Shown in pieces: positions 7,267 to 14,413 of a stretch of 22,584 nt of DNA. Each line of letters opens with the position of its first letter. Within the stretch, counting starts at the first letter, position 1. The stretch covers positions 1 through 22,584 of the forward strand of contig JBGPHT010000123.1 in assembly GCA_041484525.1 (NCBI GenBank), given 5' to 3'. A program made the position numbers and the translations under genes. Below the pieces are notes generated by a model. The model was not told where the DNA came from. It did not search any database and was given only the letters and a program-made list of their open reading frames with translations. This DNA is from JBGPHT01 sp041484525 (lineage in GTDB: Bacteria; Acidobacteriota; Terriglobia; Bryobacterales; Bryobacteraceae).

Positions 7267-8129
7267 AACATCTCCCTCACGACCTCGCGAGCGGATTTGT
7301 CGGTGCGGACGCCTAGAAACCGGGAATGGCGAAGCTTGCCATGTACCGTCCACTCGATGAAGGCTACTTGCACGACGATCTCGGGACGGACCCAGTGCGC
7401 CCGAACCCGCGGCAGCCCGACGGCTTTGGTGAACGGGGATTTCGGGATCTCGAGTGTGTCGAGCCGTGCGCGCAGTTCCAGCAGCAGCTTCGTGTCGAAA
7501 CCCGTGCCGACCTTTCCGGCGAAGATGAAGTCTTCATTCTCGAAGTAGCCGACAAGCAGCGCACCCAAGCCGACGCGTCCGCCCTGCGGATCGGTGAACC
7601 CGCCGACCACAAGTTCCTGCGACGCCTCGCACTTCATCTTCAACCAGTGAGGGGAGCGGCGATGTTCGTACGGCGAGTCGCGCCGCTTCGCAATGACGCC
7701 CTCCCAACCCTCGCTGCAGGCCCGCTCCCAGGGCTTGGGATCTGTGAGCACGGCGACCCGCTGCAGAGGCGATCGAAGGGCCAGTGTGTCTAAGAGTGCG
7801 CGACGTTCGTCGAGGGGCAACAACATCACGTCGCGGCCATCGAGCCACAGGAGATCGAACACGTGGTACTCTATACCCGGCTGGCCCCAGGTAACCTCGC
7901 CATCGAGGATCACATCGCGCAGAGGAAGCTTCACGATCGCTTCGGCGATGGGAGGACAATTCTGTGGCAACCGGTTGCGCGACAACAGACTCACATCCGT
8001 TCCGTGTCTGAACGCTAGTAGGCGGATGCCGTCAAACTTGCGCTCGAAAATCCACTCCGGTCCGGTGAAGCGCTCCTGCGTCAGCGTCGCTGCCATCGGC
8101 TCGACCCATTCGGGAAAGGATGTTGTCAT
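7263..8129 (-). CDS. ATP-dependent DNA ligase (LigD/LigC type)
   Basis: This is a 288-residue ligase with an adenylation domain followed by an OB-fold. Motif I is E29-R-K31-F-D33-G, where K31 is the AMP-accepting lysine. Motif III is L-D-G-E-V, motif IIIa Y-H-V-F-D-L-L-W-L-D-G, motif IV E-G-V-I-A-K-R and motif V W-L-K-M-K. The OB part carries the usual V-G-x-G-F-D after the barrel start. It seals nicks using ATP, here presumably in end joining with the polymerase encoded next. The start is ambiguous: ATG 8129 with AAAG about 10 bases upstream is preferred, and a TTG at 8138 adds three residues. The gene overlaps the end of a tiny upstream ORF (ATGA) and the start of the polymerase gene (GTGA), so translation is probably coupled. 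Confidence 0.9.
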   Translation of the reverse strand: MTTSFPEWVEPMAATLTQERFTGPEWIFERKFDGIRLLAFRHGTDVSLLSRNRLPQNCPPIAEAIVKLPLRDVILDGEVTWGQPGIEYHVFDLLWLDGRDVMLLPLDERRALLDTLALRSPLQRVAVLTDPKPWERACSEGWEGVIAKRRDSPYEHRRSPHWLKMKCEASQELVVGGFTDPQGGRVGLGALLVGYFENEDFIFAGKVGTGFDTKLLLELRARLDTLEIPKSPFTKAVGLPRVRAHWVRPEIVVQVAFIEWTVHGKLRHSRFLGVRTDKSAREVVREML

Positions 8130-8314
8130 GTGAGGCAACTTTCTACGGGATCAGCGACCGAAGCGCGGCCGTTACAGCCGGCGTACTGCCTCGCTTCCAT
8201 GTAATCGGACTCAATACGCCGAATCGTCTCTTCCACCGAAAAAGTCGTGGGGGCCTGCGCCGCGGAGGTCAGAACGGCAGCCAAGAGGAAGGGAGATGGA
8301 CTCGTTGAGGGCAC
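8126..8314 (-). CDS. small putative exported protein, or leader ORF of the ligase operon
   Basis: This 62-codon frame starts with GTG and begins with a signal-peptide-like stretch (hydrophobic and Ala-rich, ending A-Q-A near residue 21). A short polar part with E-E-T-I-R-R-I-E and two Cys follows. Its stop overlaps the ligase ATG as ATGA. I do not recognise it. It could be a real small exported protein, a leader peptide, or the leftover 5' end of a decayed gene whose start happens to read into the ligase. No clear ribosome site precedes the GTG, so confidence is low. Confidence 0.35.
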   Translation of the reverse strand: MPSTSPSPFLLAAVLTSAAQAPTTFSVEETIRRIESDYMEARQYAGCNGRASVADPVESCLT

Positions 8315-8494
8315 GCTTCGAAATTATGACCTACCGTGCGCATCGAATGCCACCGGGGAAGGTGCGGGTCAACTCGAGGTTGGTTGGTCACTCGGAAGTT
8401 GCCGCGCAGATTCTCCGCCGCCTTCGAATTCGGACTTCCAAATCTCGATTCGCGGCAAGAAGACGTATGTTCATTTGATCGAGCGCTGTGAAGG
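8315..8494. other. intergenic, no gene recognised
   Basis: This 180-base gap separates the membrane-protein stop from the ligase operon. A CATAAT hexamer on the minus strand near 8327-8332 could be a -10 box for the ligase operon, but I found no matching -35. Short plus-strand open frames here have no family character. Confidence 0.3.
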
Positions 8495-9436
8495 TTATCG
8501 GTCCTGGGCGATCGCTTTGGCGCATCGGTGCTCGTAAGCCAGCCTGATTACCGTCGCGACGAAGAGGAGGCAGCCGAGATAGGCCGGAGCGAGATGAACA
8601 GTATCGGTGTATCCGATCGCTGGATGAACACCGAGAGCTGCGCCGAATCCGGCGACCCCCATTAGAGCGACAATCTGCACGAGACTCTTCGTCAAAGGAG
8701 CTTGGCGGGAAATGAAGAGCAGAATGATCCCCGTGGAGAAAAGCCCTCCGCCAAATCCTGCACGGTCATGGGCTATCACCGGCACTAACCGAGGAGAAAA
8801 ACTCTGAAGATCCGCCCGAGTCATGTGCATATACGTGAGGTCTTGGGGGACGAATACGCTGGTCATTCCGACAAACATGATCGTTGCGCCGGCGGTTATG
8901 ATCCCTGCAGAGAGGAATCCCAAAGCCCATCGTCCCAGAGTGACCGGTTGTCTGGGCCTCGACATGTCACGCCAATCGATTTTGGCGGGCCGTGCACGCC
9001 ACAGACCCGCCAAGTAGACCGGTAGGAGGAATAGAGTCGCAACACCATGCCAGTTGTCGAGGTAGCCGAAGCTCAAATAGCAGAGGAAACTGGCAAAGCC
9101 GCAGACCCCGGAAACACAGAACGTCCACCAAGCCCAAGGCTCGCCGGCGCGCATTGGAAACTCCGCCAGGTACCAATAAGCAAGTCCGATAGCCAACAGC
9201 GTTCCGCCAAACGCCACTCGATCATGGAACATGAATTTCACGACGTGGAGGTTCGCCATCGCCGCCAAGCGCTGGGCATCAAAACCAAGCGCATGGACAT
9301 CCTGAGGCAGGAAGTAGCCCGTGAAGGACTGAAAAATGGCAAAGCCGCCGCTGAGTACCAACACGAAGGAGGTTAGTGAAAGCAAGAAGCGGCCGTCGGA
9401 AAGCAGAGCTTCCAAAATGCCGCGGTCATCGCGCAT
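8495..9436 (-). CDS. polytopic membrane protein with internal duplication, function unknown
   Basis: About 313 residues with roughly eight hydrophobic segments; I do not recognise the family. The two halves repeat the same pattern: F-L-P-Q-D at residues 42-46, then H-D-R-V-A-F-G-G at 71-78; and F-V-P-Q-D at 195-199, then H-D-R-A-G-F-G-G at 223-230. The spacing is almost identical and each motif sits at the same place relative to a transmembrane segment. This points to an ancient duplication giving two similar sites, with conserved His/Asp/Arg at the membrane boundary. ATG 9436 is chosen because the hydrophobic N-terminus follows; the frame stays open to 9637 but that part looks non-coding. 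The ribosome site is weak (GAAG). It is divergent from the fatty-acid transporter gene. Confidence 0.7.
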   Translation of the reverse strand: MRDDRGILEALLSDGRFLLSLTSFVLVLSGGFAIFQSFTGYFLPQDVHALGFDAQRLAAMANLHVVKFMFHDRVAFGGTLLAIGLAYWYLAEFPMRAGEPWAWWTFCVSGVCGFASFLCYLSFGYLDNWHGVATLFLLPVYLAGLWRARPAKIDWRDMSRPRQPVTLGRWALGFLSAGIITAGATIMFVGMTSVFVPQDLTYMHMTRADLQSFSPRLVPVIAHDRAGFGGGLFSTGIILLFISRQAPLTKSLVQIVALMGVAGFGAALGVHPAIGYTDTVHLAPAYLGCLLFVATVIRLAYEHRCAKAIAQDR

Positions 9437-9697
9437 GGTCTTCACGCTAAGGTACAAGGATCGAACGAACCGCGGCCCGGCGCAAGTGTGATCCAAGCGC
9501 ACGCCGCCGAGCCCGCCCTCCGATCCATCGCCACTTGCCAGACTGCTCTTTGGCCGAGCCAAAACTCTAGCGAACCTGGAAAGACAGCCATTCAGCCGAG
9601 TTCGTGTTGCACGGATGAGCGGCGATCCTGTCGCCAAAGTATAATGCTCAGAACCCCGAAGATTCAGGCGGTCAGGTCACGGGAAACGAGGCGACGA
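9437..9697. promoter_or_regulatory. divergent promoter region with TATAAT box
   Basis: This 261-base gap lies between two divergently transcribed genes. On the plus strand a perfect TATAAT occurs at 9640-9645, about 50 bases before the ATG of the fatty-acid transporter. A small hairpin-capable GGCGA/TCGCC pair (9621-9625 and 9631-9635) sits just upstream and could be an operator. TTGCAC at 9607-9612 is too far (27 bases) to be a normal -35. No clear promoter was seen for the minus-strand gene. Confidence 0.45.
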
Positions 9698-11056
9698 ATG
9701 GGTCAGCAACTCTCCGGCACAAGGCTGGAGCGATTTTCTCAATCGATGGCGCGACTAGTGCCGGATGCCATCACCGCGAGTGTGATTCTTACCACCCTGA
9801 CGGCAAGCGTCGCCCTGGCTCTCGGTAACCCGTTCGTGCGCCTCATGGATGCGTATCATCAAGGTCTATGGATGCTGCTGCCATTCACCATGCAGATGAC
9901 GCTCATCATCGTCTTGAGCTCGGCGCTGGCGCTGACTCCATTCTGCCGCGGAGCAATCGCCCGCCTGGCCCGGCTGCCGAAAACGCGAAACCAGGTGATC
10001 CTCACCGCCTTCCTGGCCGCTGGCACGGCCGGGTATTTGTACTGGGGGCTGGGCTATGCGCTGGGCCCGATCATTGCCATATGCTGCGCTTCCGAGGCTG
10101 AACGTAAGGGCATCTCGATCGACTTCCCATTCCTGCTGGCAGTGACCTACGGGGCGCAGGCGCTCTGGCAGTTCGGGCCTTCCGCGAGCGGGCCGCTGCT
10201 GGTTGCCACGAGCGGCCATTTTCTCCAAAAACTCATCGGCATCGTTCCACTCTCCACGACGATCTGGTCTTCGGCGGCCATCATCCACGAAATCGCCTAC
10301 GCGGCAACCGCCATGTTTGCCGCCTGCCGCCTGATGCCGAAGTCCTGCCGTCCGATCTCGGAATTCCCCGAAGCCGCCAAACTGGCCAAGGCGCCGGCGC
10401 CGGTCACGGTCAAGAGCGACAGCACTGCCGGCTTGTCGCAATATCTGGAGAGAAGCCCTCTCGTCGGGTTGGCGCTTTCTACCATCCTCGCCTTTTGGCT
10501 CGGTGACCACTTCGTGGTGAAGCACCTAAGTCTGGATATCAATTCGCTGAACGCTACGCTGTTGTTTTTGACTTTCCTGCTGCATAGGAACGTCCATCGG
10601 TTCGTGCAGGCGGTCCAGCAGGGCGTCGGTGCGAGCTGGGCAGTGATCGTGCTGTATCACCTCTATGCCGGAGTCGCGGGGCTGATTCAGTTCACGAACG
10701 TCGGCGAGAAGGCCGCTGGTGTGGCGGCTTCCATTTCCACGGCTTCCACATTTCCGTTCATTACGGCGGTTGCGGGAACGGTGTTTGCGTGCTTCATCCC
10801 ATCGAGCGGCGGCCAGTGGACTATACAAGGCTTCGTGACCGTGAAGACCGCGATGGCGGTTGGGGTGACGGTCCAGCGAGGGATGCTATCGCTCGGCGTC
10901 GGCGATCACATGGGCAACTTCCTGACGCCGTTCTGGTACGTGGTGGTCGCTGGCATCGCTCGCGTGGATTTCCGCTGTTTCTTCGGCTACGGCACCATAT
11001 TCGCGGTGATCTGGTTTGTGATCGGGGTGGTAGTCTTCACCTTCGCGCCATGCTGA
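9698..11056 (+). CDS. short-chain fatty acid transporter family (AtoE-like)
   Basis: This is a 452-residue inner-membrane protein with about ten or more hydrophobic segments, of the TIGR00366/AtoE family that takes up acetoacetate, butyrate and similar short acids. The C-terminal third carries the family pattern: I-P-S-S-G-G-Q-W-T-I-Q-G, then G-D-H-M-G-N-F-L-T-P-F-W and a G-Y-G-T block. The frame is open from 9488, but ATG 9698 is preferred: CGAGG lies 6 bases upstream, the family start (about 20 residues before the first membrane helix) fits, and the TATAAT box at 9640 would overlap the alternative ATG at 9644. It ends 7 bases before the convergent isomerase-like gene, with no visible terminator between. 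A role in anion uptake is supported, but the actual substrate is not. Confidence 0.87.
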   Translation: MGQQLSGTRLERFSQSMARLVPDAITASVILTTLTASVALALGNPFVRLMDAYHQGLWMLLPFTMQMTLIIVLSSALALTPFCRGAIARLARLPKTRNQVILTAFLAAGTAGYLYWGLGYALGPIIAICCASEAERKGISIDFPFLLAVTYGAQALWQFGPSASGPLLVATSGHFLQKLIGIVPLSTTIWSSAAIIHEIAYAATAMFAACRLMPKSCRPISEFPEAAKLAKAPAPVTVKSDSTAGLSQYLERSPLVGLALSTILAFWLGDHFVVKHLSLDINSLNATLLFLTFLLHRNVHRFVQAVQQGVGASWAVIVLYHLYAGVAGLIQFTNVGEKAAGVAASISTASTFPFITAVAGTVFACFIPSSGGQWTIQGFVTVKTAMAVGVTVQRGMLSLGVGDHMGNFLTPFWYVVVAGIARVDFRCFFGYGTIFAVIWFVIGVVVFTFAPC

Positions 11057-11063
11057 GGGCGTA

Positions 11064-11951
11064 CTACGCGAACGCCCCGGAAATCTTTTCCCAAACGTGC
11101 TGAGCAGCGGCCAGCGGATCGTAACCGGGCTGGTCGAAGACATCCACGCTGACTTCCACTACCACCGGTCCGCGGTAGCCGACCCCGGTCAACGCATTGA
11201 CGTAGGCTTTGTAGTCGATATGCCCGTCGCCGGGAAGCAGGAACTTGAAGTTATCCGGAGTTCCTTGGACGTCCTTAATATGGACGAACACCGCGCGGCT
11301 GGCTATCTGCTCCATGGTCTTTTGCATATCCAACCCGTTGGCTGCGTAGTGGCTGTAGTCGTACACCAGCTTGACCCAAGGGCTTTTCACCTGGTCCACC
11401 AGCCAGAGTGCGCGCTCGGGTAGATTCATGGCGGTCTTCGAGTGCGCCTTGATGGCGAGCGTGGTCTTGAGTTGCTCGACCGTCTTCGCCCACGCACCGA
11501 GTTCATCGGCCATCGCGGTCTTCATTTGCTCCCAGTTCGCCGGCCGCCCCCCAACGGTGGTTTCGATCAGGGCCGGCGGGCCAGGCGACGCTTCGTAACA
11601 GATTTCGGCAGCGGCGCGCAAGCGCTCGAGGTTAGCCTTCAGGCTGTCAGGACGCGCCAATCCGACGTTCTCCATGACCGACGGAAGGGAAAGTCCAAGA
11701 TCGGCGATCCGCTTCCGGATATCGGTGCGATCAGCCTTGGTGAGTAGTTTGGGCTCGGTGTTCCAACCGGCCCGCAGGCAAAGCTCGGTCGCCTTATAGC
11801 CAATCCTGGCGACATGGCCGAGGCCCTCGCGGAACGGGATGGTTTTCATCCCATACAAGCTGAATCCGAACTGTAAGGGCCGCGCCTGGGCGCGGACCAA
11901 CGCCGCACCGGCAGCCATCGCCAGCACCGAACGCCGCGTAATCACGGCCAT
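11064..11951 (-). CDS. sugar phosphate isomerase/epimerase-like TIM barrel, Tat-exported
   Basis: This 295-residue protein has a Tat signal (T-R-R-S-V-L-A, then an Ala-rich stretch) and the AP-endonuclease-2/xylose-isomerase-like barrel. Likely metal ligands are the Glu in L-I-E-T-T, Asp/His in V-Y-D-Y-S-H, His in K-A-H-S-K and Glu in V-V-V-E-V near the C-terminus. Such proteins isomerise or epimerise sugars; exported members in Acidobacteria and Planctomycetes may process keto-sugars or glycosides in the periplasm, which is inference here. ATG 11951 has an excellent GGGAGG ribosome site, 10 bases after the stop of the aldo/keto reductase gene, so both belong to one operon. The longer open frame to 12047 only reads back through the reductase gene. 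Confidence 0.87.
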   Translation of the reverse strand: MAVITRRSVLAMAAGAALVRAQARPLQFGFSLYGMKTIPFREGLGHVARIGYKATELCLRAGWNTEPKLLTKADRTDIRKRIADLGLSLPSVMENVGLARPDSLKANLERLRAAAEICYEASPGPPALIETTVGGRPANWEQMKTAMADELGAWAKTVEQLKTTLAIKAHSKTAMNLPERALWLVDQVKSPWVKLVYDYSHYAANGLDMQKTMEQIASRAVFVHIKDVQGTPDNFKFLLPGDGHIDYKAYVNALTGVGYRGPVVVEVSVDVFDQPGYDPLAAAQHVWEKISGAFA

Positions 11952-11961
11952 ACAAGCCTCC

Positions 11962-13008
11962 CTACCCGCCGATTCGCGGCACTGCGGCCGGGTCTCCCCG
12001 CGGCGCCATCCCATGCTGTACGCGGTGAATGTCGGCGTCGAAATCATTTTGGGTCTTGAAAATCTCGAACCGGCCGTCGCTGGCGATCTCCTTGACGCGC
12101 GCCAGGAGCTTGCCTCGCTCTTCAGCGGTCAGGGGTTTGAAACTGCGCGCTACGGCGACGTTCTTCTTCAGTTCATCGATGGAGGTCATGCCGACCACTT
12201 GAGTGGAAATCGGCTGGCTGAAACAGAAGCGGAGGCATTCCTCGTAGGTGAGTCCTTCTTTGCCAAGCAGAATGCCGTCTCGTCCGCCCATGCCCTTCAT
12301 GCCGATCACACCCACGTTCTTCTTCAGGCACACCGGGACCACCTGCTTTTGAAAACTCCTGAAGTGGGAGTCCGCGACGTTGTTCGGCATCTGTGACGTA
12401 TCCCACTCGAAGTTCTTCCCGAGCATGTTCAGGTGAATCGATGGATGCTTGTGGCCGGTAAAGCCGATGAACCGCACCTTGCCGGCCTTACGGGCTTCGA
12501 TGGCGGCTTTCAGCGCACCGCGCTCCAGCACCCAATCCGGGTCGCTGTCATAGTTGATCTCGTGGAACTGCCACAGATCGAGATGGTCCGTCCGCAAACG
12601 GCGAAGGCTGTCCTCCAGGCACTGCATCGAGTCCTTGTAGTCCCTCCCGCAATTCTTCGTCATGAGGAAGACTTTCTTGCGGTAGCCGTCGATCGCGAGG
12701 TTCCTGCCCATGATCTCTTCGGCGGTTCCGCCGCCATAATCCCAGGCGTTATCGAAGAATGTGACACCTTCGTCGACCGCCATGTGCATGAAGCGTGTGC
12801 CTTCTGCGACGGGGATGCGTCCGGCATGCGACCCGCCCACGCCCAGCATGGATACGCGTACGCCTGTCCTGCCGAGCAATCGGGTCGGTACGCCAGTTGC
12901 CGATGCACTAGTGGTTTGCGCGATCACGTGCTCCCCGATCGCGGCCGTGGACACAGCCGCGGCGGCAAGTCGCAGGAATTCGCGCCGCGAGGAGTTTTCA
13001 GTAGACAT
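11962..13008 (-). CDS. aldo/keto reductase, Tat-exported
   Basis: This 348-residue reductase has a Tat signal (S-R-R-E-F-L-R at residues 7-13, then an Ala-rich core to about 25). The AKR catalytic tetrad is complete: D86, Y91, K118 and H149, within F-F-D-N-A-W-D-Y, M-T-K-N and Q-F-H-E. AKRs use NADPH to interconvert aldehydes or ketones and alcohols. A Tat-exported member needs cofactor loaded before export or works with a bound cofactor. ATG 13008 is preferred to the adjoining TTG at 13011 because GGAGGG then lies 6 bases upstream. It leads the isomerase-like gene in a two-gene operon, so the two may act in turn on a periplasmic sugar. Confidence 0.9.
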   Translation of the reverse strand: MSTENSSRREFLRLAAAAVSTAAIGEHVIAQTTSASATGVPTRLLGRTGVRVSMLGVGGSHAGRIPVAEGTRFMHMAVDEGVTFFDNAWDYGGGTAEEIMGRNLAIDGYRKKVFLMTKNCGRDYKDSMQCLEDSLRRLRTDHLDLWQFHEINYDSDPDWVLERGALKAAIEARKAGKVRFIGFTGHKHPSIHLNMLGKNFEWDTSQMPNNVADSHFRSFQKQVVPVCLKKNVGVIGMKGMGGRDGILLGKEGLTYEECLRFCFSQPISTQVVGMTSIDELKKNVAVARSFKPLTAEERGKLLARVKEIASDGRFEIFKTQNDFDADIHRVQHGMAPRGDPAAVPRIGG

Positions 13009-13051
13009 CAATATCCCTCCTTTGTTTTGCTGGCCTTTCCGCGCCGTCGAA

Positions 13052-13057
13052 ATTATA
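13052..13057 (-). promoter_or_regulatory. -10 box (TATAAT) of the reductase/isomerase operon
   Basis: A perfect TATAAT on the minus strand lies about 44 bases upstream of the reductase ATG, with the GGAGGG ribosome site between. I found no good -35 at the usual distance, so an activator may be needed. The rest of 13058-13180 shows nothing I can name. Confidence 0.5.
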
Positions 13058-13180
13058 CACCAGTGCAGCCCGGCGGGGGAGGGGCAGGTAGTGCCTGAAA
13101 GGTGCGTTGAGGGAAAAAGCCGATCGTGTTACGGCCTGCGTTGCCGAGGTGAGTGAGCTTTCGCCTGACTGTCAAGCTTA

Positions 13181-13528
13181 TTATTCACAGCAACCAATGA
13201 TCGCTCTCGCGTGCCTTAATACATCCGACAAGTTGTCTGGTTCGTCAAAAGGCACTTCGCAAATGTTGGCGTGATCCTCATGCGGCTCGATGCGCAGTCC
13301 AATGCTCTCAAGTCTCGCAAGGTTAAGTTTTATTACCCCTAAGGAAGGTTGAAATCTCGCTTCAGCGGCCTCGTGTGTATAGTCTACCGATAAACCAAAA
13401 GTGTCCGGATGGGGATTGTTCAAAGGGCGACGACGGAAAGCGTTTTCTTGGATCACGCCGTTCTTGATCCACCCTTTGCTGCGGACCGCTCTGTAGACGT
13501 ATTGTGGGGCCTGTTCGCCATCAGGCAT
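13181..13528 (-). CDS. hypothetical protein C of a three-gene operon
   Basis: This is a 115-residue soluble protein of unknown function. It starts M-P-D-G-E, then Y-R-A-V near residue 12, a Lys/Arg-rich stretch, G-L-S-V-D-Y near the middle, G-V-I-K-L-N, and H-A-N-I near the C-terminus, ending in two Cys. The order YR / GLSVD / HANI resembles small conserved bacterial proteins I know only as uncharacterised. The YR start recalls RES or ADP-ribosyltransferase-like folds, but that is a guess. The ATG overlaps the stop of the upstream gene by 8 bases (ATGCCTGA), so translation is coupled. It is the last gene of the operon. Confidence 0.72.
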   Translation of the reverse strand: MPDGEQAPQYVYRAVRSKGWIKNGVIQENAFRRRPLNNPHPDTFGLSVDYTHEAAEARFQPSLGVIKLNLARLESIGLRIEPHEDHANICEVPFDEPDNLSDVLRHARAIIGCCE

Positions 13529-14003
13529 TTGCGAACAGCCATTGCAGCCTGTCGCGGAGTTGATCGCCAGTCGCGTTCAATTGAAAATTGAACTGACCAA
13601 GCTCTCCATGTGGAGTGGACCCATAATCGAGCCGGGGAGTTCGGTCATCCGAGAAACTTGTCGCGCGAAGCATATGATCCTGATGCCTCCAGGTGATGCT
13701 CAATTCGCCAAAATACGGAGCGATATCCCCGAGGGGCATCGCTTCGTCCATCTGCTCTTCGGCGGCCTCCAGGAGTGCTTTCAGGTCACGCTTTGCCTTT
13801 GGTGTTGTTAGCGGCTCGTCGGCTTCATAGCTGTCAGGATCGGCGCACGCGCGCTCTATGGCATCAGCTAACGATACCGCGTCCTTTGTGACCACGATTC
13901 TTTGGACCGCCGTGGACGAATGAATCGGCATGACTACGACCCTCGCATATGTGGCCGTAGCGGACACACCAGTAGCAACAACGATGGCAAGGGCGTAGTT
14001 CAC
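13521..14003 (-). CDS. hypothetical protein B of a three-gene operon
   Basis: A 160-residue protein I do not recognise. GTG 14003 overlaps the upstream stop as GTGA. The N-terminus is weakly hydrophobic up to about residue 24 (an export signal is possible but not convincing, with no basic start). An acidic helical middle (residues 45-95, rich in Glu/Asp/Ala) and a beta-type C-terminal half with W-R-H-Q-D-H follow. A later ATG (the M at residue 25) would give a 136-residue cytosolic protein. Overlaps on both sides show that it is made together with A and C, suggesting a complex or a shared function. Confidence 0.68.
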   Translation of the reverse strand: MNYALAIVVATGVSATATYARVVVMPIHSSTAVQRIVVTKDAVSLADAIERACADPDSYEADEPLTTPKAKRDLKALLEAAEEQMDEAMPLGDIAPYFGELSITWRHQDHMLRATSFSDDRTPRLDYGSTPHGELGQFNFQLNATGDQLRDRLQWLFANA

Positions 14004-14335
14004 TTGCTGTCCTTTTGGGCTTTTAGCGCGGCTTCTAGTGTTTCAATGTGGGTCTTTAACCAATCTTGGAGCGATTTGGCTGTATTGAGATCCATCATAA
14101 GGCCGACCTGCACTTCGCGAACGACACCTTGCGTGATCCTGAACTTCTCAGGGCCCAGTTCTCCTTGCGGACCGATTTCCAGTATAGAAGTATCCGGGAA
14201 GTGAGTTCGTTCACTATACACTCCCAGAAAAATGTCGCCTCTGGGCGTGAGCCCGCCATAAGCGCCCTGCACACTCACTGTACGGTAGGCGGGGCTCTCA
14301 CGATACGAGAATTCCAGTCGTTTTGGGTCGGGCAT
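14000..14335 (-). CDS. hypothetical protein A of a three-gene operon (DUF3467-like shape)
   Basis: This 111-residue protein is the first gene of the operon. It has a beta-rich first half (Y-R-T-V-S-V-Q-G, P-R-G-D-I-F-L, V-Y-S-E-R) and ends in a helix containing M-M-D-L-N-T-A-K-S-L-x-x-W-L and I-E-T-L-E. The late strand-then-helix pattern (L-T-P-x-x-A-K-x-L-type) resembles DUF3467 proteins; that is a shape comparison only. GGAGG lies upstream at a rather long 12-base spacing. Its stop overlaps the GTG of gene B (GTGA). It sits just beside a transposase remnant, so horizontal transfer is possible. Confidence 0.72.
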   Translation of the reverse strand: MPDPKRLEFSYRESPAYRTVSVQGAYGGLTPRGDIFLGVYSERTHFPDTSILEIGPQGELGPEKFRITQGVVREVQVGLMMDLNTAKSLQDWLKTHIETLEAALKAQKDSK

Positions 14336-14373
14336 GATTTTAAGACACCTCCGCCTATTCAGGATACCACTCA

Positions 14374-14401
14374 GCCTCTACCCGTTGTTTTGGGCAGAGG
14401 C
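14374..14401. terminator. hairpin with 10-base stem, 8-base loop
   Basis: GCCTCTACCC at 14374-14383 pairs with GGGCAGAGGC at 14392-14401 with a single mismatch. It lies between the transposase remnant and the three-gene operon. No T-run follows in either direction, so it may be a U-tract-less terminator, or a structure tied to the end of the mobile element. Confidence 0.4.
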
Positions 14402-14413
14402 GCTAGTGTTAAC

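Noticed and set aside
8247..8537. 96-codon plus-strand open frame
   Set aside because: No family pattern, crosses the end of the membrane-protein gene, and has no ribosome site.
9607..9645. TTGCAC as -35 partner of the TATAAT box
   Set aside because: The spacer is 27 bases instead of about 17, so it is not a normal sigma70 pair.
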